Shown piece by piece: positions 1 to 8,800 of a DNA stretch of 28,270 nucleotides (positions are counted from its first letter, which is position 1; every line of letters begins with the position of its first letter). The translations under genes and the position numbers were made by a program. The notes below the pieces were generated by a model. The model had not been told where the DNA came from. It saw only the letters and a program-made list of their open reading frames with translations, and searched no databases. The stretch is from Amoebophrya sp. A120 (lineage: Eukaryota > Sar > Dinophyceae > Syndiniales > Amoebophryaceae). Location: contig CAJINV010000032.1 of the NCBI GenBank assembly GCA_905178155.1, positions 18,110 to 46,379 of the forward strand, in the 5' to 3' direction.

Positions 1-945
1 GGTCAAATCCCGCTTCGGGCGGGCGCCCCCGCGAGGGTCAAATCCCGCTTCGGACGGGGGCCCCCGCGAGGGTCAAATCCCGCTCCGGGCGGGCGCCCCC
101 GCGAGGGTCAAATCCCGCTCCGGGCGGGGGCCCCCGCGGGGGTCAAATCCCGCTCCGGACGGGGGCCCCCGCGAGGGTCAAATCCCGCTCCGGGCGGAGG
201 TCCCCGCGTGGGTCCAATTCCGTTCCGGGCGGGGGCCCCCGCGAGGGGCAAATCCCGCTCCGGACGGGGGCCCGAGGGTCAAATCCCGCTCCGGACGGGG
301 GCCCCCGCGAGGTTCAAATCCCGCTCCGGAAGGGGGCCCCCGCGAGGGTCGAATCCCGCTCCGGGCGGAGGCCCCCGCGAGGGTCAAATCCCGCTCCGGA
401 CGGGGGCCCCCGCGAGGGTCGAATCCCGCTCCGGGCGGAGGCCCGCGCGAGGGTCAAATCCCGCTCCGGACGGGGGCTTCACGAGGGTCTAGTCCCACTC
501 CGGACGGGGGCCCCCGCGAGGGGCAAATCCCGCTGCGGGCGCGGGCCCCCGGGAGGGTCAAATCCCGCTCCGGCCGGGGGGCCCCCGCGCGGGTCTAGTC
601 CCACTCCGGACGGGGGCCCCCGCGAGGTGCAAATCCCGCTGCGGGCGCGGGCCCCCGGGAGGGTCAAATCCCGCTCCGGCCGGGGGGCCCCCGCGCGGGT
701 CAAATCCCGCCGCGGGCGGGGGTCCCCGGAAGGGTCAAATCGCGCTCCTGGCGGGGATGCCGCCAGGGTCGAATTCCCGCTCCGAACGGGGGCGCCCCGG
801 GGCCCGCGCGAGGCTCGAATCCCGCTCCCGGCCGGCGCCTCGCGGGGGTCAAACTCCCGCTCCGGGCGGGGACCTCCTCGAGCGTCAAAGTCCCGGGCCT
901 GGCCGGGTTTCGCGAGGGGTTTTCCCAGGGACCGGGCCGCCGACA
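1..945. repeat. 35-bp GC-rich minisatellite
   Basis: About 26 head-to-tail copies of a 35-bp unit containing GGTCAAATCCCGCTCCGG and a run of G then C (GGGGGCCCCC). Spacing is exactly 35 bp at the left edge (GGTCA at 1, 36, 71). Copies become more diverged and irregular after about 540, and a longer two-unit block at about 481-580 recurs at about 592-700. The array continues off the left edge. Long open frames on both strands here come from GC bias and lack of stops; I do not treat them as genes. Confidence 0.93.
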
Positions 946-2000
946 AACAAGCGCAGGTGGTTAATGGCAACAAAAACGCAGTAGTCAACGCAATACAGGA
1001 GAGTAAGATATCGCTGGACAGAATATGGTTATCAGATCGCAAAAAAAAATATTTGAAAGACCGACGTCAGCGCCCAGCAGGTTCAAACTTGATACACAAC
1101 CGATTTTATTATCGAAAAGCGGATGCGCATGCGGAGAGCATTCGTAGTACATTAATTGTAACGACAAGGAAAATATGCCTTCGCACGCAACACGAAAGCT
1201 GCGTAGGTGCTACAGGGCCACGTTTATCAATCCGTCTCCGGTTTAATCGTAAACTGGTGAAGAATTGCTTGACAAAACGCACATCCAAGCAGGAACATAT
1301 CTTCACTTCTTGTTCGCAACAAAGAGAAAACCGATTCTGTGCGTCGAAAACGAGACAAGTGAAACAGATCCGCACTATCTCAACAACACGCATTACAAAT
1401 TTCATAGAGTTTTTGTGTGACAATTATGCTCTCATCAATCCATTGGCTACACCGAGAAATAAGTAACCGACTCGCATGTGACCGAGGCGAAAGTGTGGGA
1501 AGAATCTTGTTCACCGAGGATTCGAGTTCTGCAGGGACGTGGAGGTGGAAGAACATAGCGTAAAGAGTCAAAAAATGGCCAGAGCAGCACTGCTGTCTGG
1601 ATTCCGTCTCCGTGCCAAGTAGTTTTTTCTTCGAAATAAAGCAAAAAGGCGCCGTCAACAAAATGTTGATGTATGCATGTATGCAGGGTGTGCGTAATTG
1701 TCAACAAAAGGTTGAAGAACGTCATTGCCAACAAAAGGTTGGAACAATGCGAAAGAAGAATTTATTCCGTTTTTTTTATCTCGAGCATTTACGTACCACG
1801 AAGGGCTACTTTCTTCATGCTGTATCGGTGTCCCTGTTGTGCGTAATGCGTTTTCGCAAAGCTGTGCATCCGTAGCGCTGCGTTCCGTCAGTTTCATTTC
1901 CAACAGCGAGCCTCGGCAGCGGTAGAAAAGAATGCTGTAGAAGTAGAAAAGGCTCGTGAGAGCAAGTCGCCGCAGTGCTCGTGCTTCGCTACCGCAAGCA
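946..2000. other. AT-richer stretch, no gene resolved
   Basis: Composition drops sharply after the minisatellite. I see no introner ends, no recognisable protein and no convincing open frame. The only structure I noticed is a short triple repeat at 1655-1742. Spacer or the 5' region of gene 0 are both possible. Confidence 0.5.
1655..1742. repeat. Short imperfect triple repeat
   Basis: Three spaced copies of a CAACAAAA(T/G)GTTGA-like motif at about 1657, 1699 and 1728. Each is partly self-complementary (CAAC/GTTG). They sit in AT-rich non-coding sequence. Function unknown. Confidence 0.55.
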
Positions 2001-2268
2001 CTGTTGCTTTCCGCGATAGCCCGACAGAAGATGTTTCCGCTGTTCTGCGATGAAATTCTTTTTGAGCTGCGCTGACGAAACTTCAGTCCTCCGCTGCTTT
2101 CTCCGCACCACCACAGGTTTACTTACTCGGCTGGCTCCTGCGAAAGTTCACAAGAAGACCGCCAGTCGCCTCATTCAGGAGCCAGAGAAGGTTCTCCTGT
2201 TCTTCGCCCTAAAGGGACCACGCAGGATCGGAAAAGTGGAAGTTGCTCGTCAGCTGAAATTCGTGGTG
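2001..2268. repeat. Diverged duplication, copy 1
   Basis: Shares blocks in the same order with 2839-3118: an ATAGCCCGACAGA block, then CCGCTGTTCT, then a CACAGG region, then a block around CGCAGGATCGGA and CGTCAGCTG..ATTCGTGG. Between the blocks it is heavily diverged, so this is an old duplication. It could be two copies of an exon group, but I could not settle a reading frame. Confidence 0.6.
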
Positions 2269-4652
2269 GTGGTTGGCTTTGATGTATCAGCCACTTCTTC
2301 TCGTTATCAACCCCGCATGAGCAGCACGCACTTACCTCCTTAGCCAGCAGGTGAAGAAATGTGTCGTACTAGCGGATGCCGACACCGACATCGGCGACGC
2401 GAGAAAGTTAATGCGCGGATAAGTAGTAAGTTGCTGGCACCCAGCAGTCGCTAGTTGTAGTTCGTCCCCGGGGCATTTAATGACCCGAAATTCTGGCACG
2501 AGTGGTGCGGCCACCCGTTGTGCCCTTTCTGGAAACAGCTATTCTCGTTTATTTCAGCTTCATCAGCCGATCTGCACGAGCAGGGCCTTGTCCACTTACA
2601 CCAGAAACAGTAACAAGGGTAAGCCGTGCTGTAATCATGGAGTTCTCTGTCGTCGCCGCACATGGTGCTCGGGAAGCGGAAGTGATGGGGCCGCGACTGT
2701 TTTCTGATCCGCACCTACACCTGGTTCGGGCACTACGAGGTATTCCGCTTTTCAGCCAAAGGTGATCCCGAGTTTCAGCCGTATCACGTGGATCCGATTT
2801 TCAGCCGGAGGTGAATCCGACATATCTTAGCACCGCTTCTACTGCTTTTCACAATAGCCCGACAGATGCTTCCGCTGTTCTACGACGGAACTTGTCTCGA
2901 GCGACATCTTCAGAGCTGCAGTCGGCTCCACCTCCATCCTCCGCATCACAGGCTTATATCTGGGTGGCTTTATTGCGACCAAGGATTCACAAAGAGACTG
3001 CAGATCGCCTCCTTCGCAATCCACAGCCACAGAAGGAAGGAGATTCTCTTCGCACGAAGGCGTAAACGGCGCGGCAGGATCGGACAAGTAGAAGCCGTTC
3101 GTCAGCTGGTATTCGTGGACAATGGTCGACTTTGTGTGAGTTTGCGCAGCAGCACGCGCCCAAAAAACATGAAAGCGCATTCCATCCGCTGGACCGGTTT
3201 GAAGAATCCGGCAAACCTGTTTTGGAGATTTTCAAACTCATGACCAACTCTAGGCGAGATTTGTATAAAGTCGATACTACATGTAGTTGTGGTTTTTCAG
3301 ATTTAATACAGATGCGCATCAGGATAAATTCAAGTGTAGTAGTACCACTGCACGTTCCCAGCTGGTGCTCCTCCAGGAACGGGGTAGCTTCCGTAGAAGT
3401 CGCTGTCGGCCACGGTTTTGCGACTGGATTTCCTGCTTGTTTCTTCTTGCCAAAACGACCGCTTCAAATGCGATCTGCATATTACCAACTGCTTCTCCTG
3501 CCACGACCAACTCCAACGTCCAGCAGAATCAAAGCTTCCGTGGTCTCTCGTCTCGCTGACAGGATTGAGTATGAAGAGCGGTTTTTTGTTCCGCCGGACG
3601 TCCGCCAAACGTGCAGTGATTACGACGCGGGAGGAGAGGCCAGTTGCTTCGCTACTGAAAAGCTGAATTTACCACGTGCCTCACGCTATCCTGCTTCGTT
3701 CTTTCCTGTGCATGATTGCTCGATCGAAGATTTTCAGATTCCTCTTCCCCCACTGCCGACGACACCCCGCGATTCGGGACAAACCAGAGGTCTGCGGAAT
3801 CAGCGGATGAGGGAATGGTTCGCACACAAGAAATCCGATCCACCCTAACATCGTTTGAAGGGACAGGGCATCTCTACGACCGAACTCACCCGCTGTTCGC
3901 GCGGAGGTCGTCGTGAGAAGCCGGAATTCGTCTGCGCGGCATCTCGCTAGTAGTCGTACTTACTGCGCACTGGAGATGAAACTTATGCTTTTCCGATCTT
4001 CAGTCAGTTCTCGCACAAGAACATTTACATTTGCTAGCTGTCTGCACTCCACTCGCCGCTCTGAGATGAGTACTGGTCTTTGCCAGGAAGGTTGTTTCCC
4101 GGTCGGTGGTACCACGATGATGTACAAAAATATGTGGCCACAGTTGTTTTCCCGGTCCCTGTTGCTGGTACTGTAGTTGTATGTTGAGATGAATTTCAGG
4201 TTTGTTTTTTGGAGGACGAGACGATGACGATCTTTTGTTGATTTCGTAGGTCTGCTGCGAGGAAAACGATGAAAAACGGTTGGTGGACTTCTTCTGCTGC
4301 TAGTCGTTGAGGACCCTGTTAATCTAGTTTTGGTTTTTCGAAAAAATTCACTTGGCACCACCAGCACCAGTGGCACTTGTAACTCTTGTTGTGTTCGAGT
4401 TCGGATACGGATCCGATGAAAGCTCCCGCGTAACCCCACAGGACGGAGTCGTCAGTTGTTGGAGGATGGAGTCACCGTGTACTTATTCGAAGGTAAGTGG
4501 TGGCATTTCGCATTCAATCTTCTACATTGCGTCGTAGTATTCGTTTTACGTTTTCGTACCCATACGACCCGCAGTTGTTCAGCTAGCACGAAGCGGAGGA
4601 TGGGTATAGGTAGATCTTGGTATTGCTGTTTGCGCCGGATGAAAATTACGAG
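2269..4652. other. Unresolved region, possible upstream exons of gene 0
   Basis: No introner lies in this stretch. Several islands read like protein on the + strand (for example around 3170-3245 and 3290-3340) and are separated by GT-rich starts and pyrimidine-rich AG ends, as expected for short ordinary introns. A textbook donor GGTAAGTGG is at about 4491 with a possible acceptor TCGTAG near 4536. I could not chain these into one frame with confidence, so no gene is called here. Confidence 0.35.
2839..3118. repeat. Diverged duplication, copy 2
   Basis: Second copy of 2001-2268, about 840 bp downstream, colinear with it. It contains AATAGCCCGACAG, CCGCTGTTCTACGACGG and GGCAGGATCGGACAAGTAG, which match the first copy with several substitutions and indels. 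Confidence 0.6.
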
Positions 4653-5831
4653 GGCTGGTTACTCACTGTGTCGAACCAGGTACTACTGCTGTCTGCGTAC
4701 TGCGAGAAGTAGTGTCGCGGTGGATCACGGGTTGCGCAGTCTTGCGTAAGCAGCCAGGTTGTGGTCCTTTTCGATGATAAGTGAGTCGTGTTGTTTCATT
4801 TTGTGTAGAACCGCAGCTCCGGTCGTGTTGAAAATGTAATTTCGATGATGTCGGTTTCTGTTTCAGTCGAGGAAGACGAGAAAGTTCTTGAACTGGTTGT
4901 CCGGTAAAGAAGAAAAATGTAGTTGGAAGAAGCTGTTGTTTGTCCTATGAAGACACGGTCAAAATGAAACAACCGTCGAATTTAAAACCGACCCTTTATC
5001 CTGAGCAAAAACGTCCTCACCCCAGAGTCAAGATGGGAAATCCGCTAGACAAATCAGCCACCTCTGGTTGTTTCGCATGACAAGTTTATCCTCGTAGTGT
5101 AATCCTGTTCAGCTAGTTCCGAAGCATCACAGATCTAGCATATCATGCTGATTCTAGCATTACAAATTCCAAAACAGGATTAAGAAAATGGTTCTCATGG
5201 GGCTCCGCATGAGAAACTTTTTTGGCATACAGATTTGCATGACAACCCTGGTGTGGGGACATTTTTACTCAGGATACCCTTTTCAACATCGTCACCGGCG
5301 AGCATTGCACGGCTTCGTAGAGGTAGAGATTGATGTAGGGTTTGAAGAAAGCTTGCTTCTTTATCTGGTGGTTTATTCACTGCGAAGATTCTTCTTCACG
5401 GACTGGAAGCTTCAACATGAAGATCTGGTCGAAGTAGAAAAGTCGATTCTTTTTTGTTATGTTGTTTTCTTTCTAACTCGGAGTCGCGTTACGGGGATTT
5501 GCTTGGAGAAGACAGGTATCAACTGTAAAAATGTCTGGGCCTGCAAATTTGTGATGCATGGCAGTGAAAAGAAAGCATACTGTAGTGCGCCGCCAGGCAT
5601 GACAAATTTATCCTTGGCTCCCTGTTGCGTATTCCGCATGACAAACACCGTTTTTGCATGACAGATAAGAGGAGCTCTTGCTGGTCACGCAATACAGAGC
5701 TCCGCGTCATGCCCGACTAGCATGACAAATGCAAACTCCGCATCCTTCCAGACCCAGACACTTTTGCATTTGATAACAGGTTGCGAAAGATGAGACGCCA
5801 GAAGGATGCTGCGAAAAGTCGGCTGCTTTAA
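4653..5831 (+). CDS. Gene 0: 3' part of a multi-exon gene, unknown protein
   Basis: The secure exons are 4809-4835, 4867-4903, 4953-4996, 5277-5316, 5388-5433, 5484-5516 and 5776-5831 (stop TAA 5829-5831). Exons 4653-4679 and 4713-4745 fit the same frame but are weaker. Four introns are short GT-AG introns (31, 49, 71 and 50 nt; GTAATT..TTTCAG, GTAAAG..ATGAAG, GTAGAG..GCGAAG, GTAGAA..TCGGAG). Two more are introners (4997-5276 and 5517-5775), removed with one 5-bp flanking copy. The joined tail stays open and includes PTLFNIVTGEHCTAS, FFFTDWKLQHEDLVE and a basic C-terminus RKMRRQKDAAKSRLL. I do not recognise the family, and the start is not located. Its stop is 5 bp from the stop of gene 1 on the other strand. 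Ordinary and transposon-like introns thus share one gene. RNA evidence would decide the upstream exons. Confidence 0.55.
4997..5276. mobile_element. Introner B1 (family B, ends TATCCTGAG/CTCAGGATA)
   Basis: 280 bp with inverted ends TATCCTGAGCAAAAACGTC and GACATTTTTACTCAGGATA. Flanked by CCCTT on both sides, an exact 5-bp target duplication. It lies in gene 0. Its interior closely matches the family B element at 6649-6928 in the same orientation, although the host genes are on opposite strands. Confidence 0.9.
5517..5775. mobile_element. Introner A1 (family A, core TGTCTGGGTCTGGAA)
   Basis: 259 bp, flanks ACAGG/ACAGG exact. It is the last intron of gene 0. Because the target ends in AGG, this intron can be read as GT-AG (GTATCAAC..GATAACAG), unlike most of its relatives. 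Confidence 0.88.
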
Positions 5832-5836
5832 GTGGT

Positions 5837-8800
5837 TCACTTCTTCTTAGCGGCAGGCTTTTTCTTCGCGGCAGCCTTCGCGGCCGCCTTTTCTTCCTTT
5901 TCTGCCTCCTTCTGGGCTTTCTTTTTCGCGGCCGCTGCAGCCTTTTCAACTTTCTCTTGCTCCTTCTGCGTATCAAATGCAAAAGTGTCTGGGTCTGGAA
6001 ACTTGTGTTGCTGATACTTGCATTGCAAACTTGCTGCGTGTACGGCATAACAGCATGAGAAATTTCCCTCGGCATTCCTTGGGGATTTCATTCGTATTTA
6101 GCATTACAAACTACCATATCCAGCACGACAAAAAAACTGGCCGATGGCATTCATGCATTACAGATCTTGTTGTCCTTGAAGTCCTGCATCACAAACCCAG
6201 ACCCGGACACATTTGCAATTCATACTGTGCCTTCTTGTCCTCGTCAGCCTTCGCCTTAGCGGCTTTAGCGGCGGCTTTTATCAAAGTGAAAAATCCCCCC
6301 TCCCCATACTAAAAAGGGATACTCCTGAAGATTTGTGATGGTGATTTGTAACCACAAATCGTCTCTGCATTGCACGAAGGCAACCCCAGCGACTCCGCTG
6401 CGTTGCGCAGGCAATTTGTGACGGTGTATCGCCTACAGAGGATGTGCCTGCCTTGCTAGGTGCCTACACCAAAACGCCCCTCCTCAGGCTGCGCACCTGC
6501 CTGCAGTCCTCTACTGCAACACAAAGCCGATTTGTGTACACAAATCCCGCATCACAGATTTCCATTTTGATCTGAGGCGGGGGGATTTTTCATTTTGATA
6601 GCTTTCGCGGCGGCTTTCTTCACCTTCTGGTCGTCTTTGTATGCCTGTTATCCTGAGTAAAAACGTACCCACACCAGAGTCAGGATGGGGAATCTGCTAG
6701 ACAAATCAGCCAGCTTTGGTTGTTTGGCATGACAAGTTTGTCCGCGTAGTGTAGTGCTGTTTGAGCTAGTGGAGCAGCATTACAGATCTAGCATCTCGTG
6801 CTGATTGGAGCATGACAAATTTCAAAACCGCATTAGAAAATGCTTCTCATGGGGCTCCGCATGAGAAACATTTTAAGCATGCAGAGTTGCATGACAACTA
6901 TGGCGTGGGTACGTTTTTACTCAGGATACCTGTACGGACAGACCAGCCGCAGTGGCAGCCTCCTTGATCTTATCAACTGCAAAAATATCTGGGTCTGGAT
7001 GAATGCCAGACTTGTCATGCAGGTTGTCCATGACCCATGAGGTTGAGGTCTCGGTCTGGTATGTAGGACATAGCATGACAGATTCTGTGAGAGTTCTATC
7101 ATGCCTATCCTGCATGAGAAACTCCCTCTCGATTAGGTCAAAAGTGGACAGCTTTTGGTAATCATGCAACACAGATTTTTACATGTTTCAGATTTAGCAT
7201 GACAAGTTGTTTTGTTCCAGACCCAGACATTTTTGCATTTGATAGATCTCCGCATTTTTCGCCGCCGCCTTTTCCCGCCTCTCCAGCACCTCTGGCTCGA
7301 AATTTTCCAGGGCCCGCTTCCACTTCGTCCCATTCCATCCTGGATCGAACAGTTCGTAGCCGTCGGCCAGCATCCGGGCAATCCAGTCCTTCTCGGCCTT
7401 ACCAATGTACAGGTGATAGCGTGTTCGACCACCAAAGGTTGCTGTGCTGTACTTTCTGAGTTCACAGAACCCTATGCAGTGCAAATATCTTCGATCTGGG
7501 TTTGGATGGATGCAGATGTCTGTCATTCGCATCCTCCCACAAGGCCTAGGCCATGCAAAGGGCCTTTAGCAATACAAACTTTCCAATAGGCGTGGGCCTG
7601 TAGGCCTAAATTCCGGTCGGTTGGTCGGTCGGTTGGTTGGTTTTGGACAGACGACAACTGACCGAACCCGCTCCATTGTGTTTTGTGTTTTTCTGAGATT
7701 CATCTATTATTACTGTTGAAGCTGCCTACCTACCCACCTACCTGGCGTCTTTTCGATTCATTGTAGTACCGTGATCGCACCGATCCACCTACCTACCTAT
7801 CCCTTGCCACCCAGAGACAGCTGCCTACTGGTCACGCCTACCGACCTACCCACCCACATGGTGGGTAGGTGGGGCGAGGGAGCGCGCGCTGCCTATTGGC
7901 CACGCCTACCGACCTACCGACCCACCAGCCTGGTGGGTGGGTGGGGCGAGGCAGGGCGCGCTGCCTATTGGCCACACCTACCGACCTACCCACCCACCTC
8001 GCTGGTGGGTGGGTGGGGCGAGGGAGCGTGCGCTGCGTATTGGCCACGCCTACCGACCTACCCACCCACCAGCCTGGTGGATGGGTGCGGCGAGCAAACG
8101 CTGTCTATTGGCCACGCCCACCGACCTACCCACCCACCTCGCTGGTGGGTGGGTGGGGCGAGCGTGCGCTGCCCCTTGGCTACGCCTACCGACCTACCCA
8201 CCCACGGGCCTGGTGGGCGGGTGGGGCGAGCGTGCGCTGCCTATTGACCACGCCTACCGACCTACCCGCCCACCTCGCAGGTGGGTGGGTGGGGTGAGCG
8301 TGTGTTGCCTCTTGGCCACGCCTACCGACCTACCCACCCACCTGCCTGGTGGGTGGGTGGAGCGAGCGCGCGCTGCCTATTGGCCGGGCTGCCGAGCGAC
8401 CTACCCACCCACCAGGCAGGTGGGGGTGTGGGGCGAGCGTGCGCTGCCTACTGGCCACGCCTACCGACCTACCCACCCACCTGCCTGGTGGGGGGGGGCG
8501 GGGCGAGCGTGCGTTGCCTATTGGCTACGCCTACCGACCCACCCACCCAGCTGCCAAGCGGGGGGGGGCGAGGGAGCGTGTGTTGGCTATTGGCCACGCC
8601 TACCGACCTACCAGCCCACCTGCCAAGCGGGGGGGGAGGGGGTGGGGCGAGCGTGCGTCGCCTATGGCCCAATCTATTAGCAGGGGGCTTGCAAGCAAGG
8701 GACTCGCGAAGCCAAGGGGTTGCGCAAAAAGCCCCCGCTCGGCTTGACCAAGCGGGGGCTGATCCAAATTTTGCGCGAATTTGTCTCTATTTCCCAAGTG

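Noticed and set aside
627-1466. 279-codon plus frame spanning minisatellite and AT-rich DNA
   Set aside because: Composition changes abruptly inside the frame and no domain is visible; it reads through repeat units by chance.
2650-2810. Possible DM10/ciliary-protein-like stretch (GRDCFLIRTYTWFGHYE)
   Set aside because: Suggestive on one frame only, with an in-frame stop just upstream and no confirmed exon borders; too weak to name.
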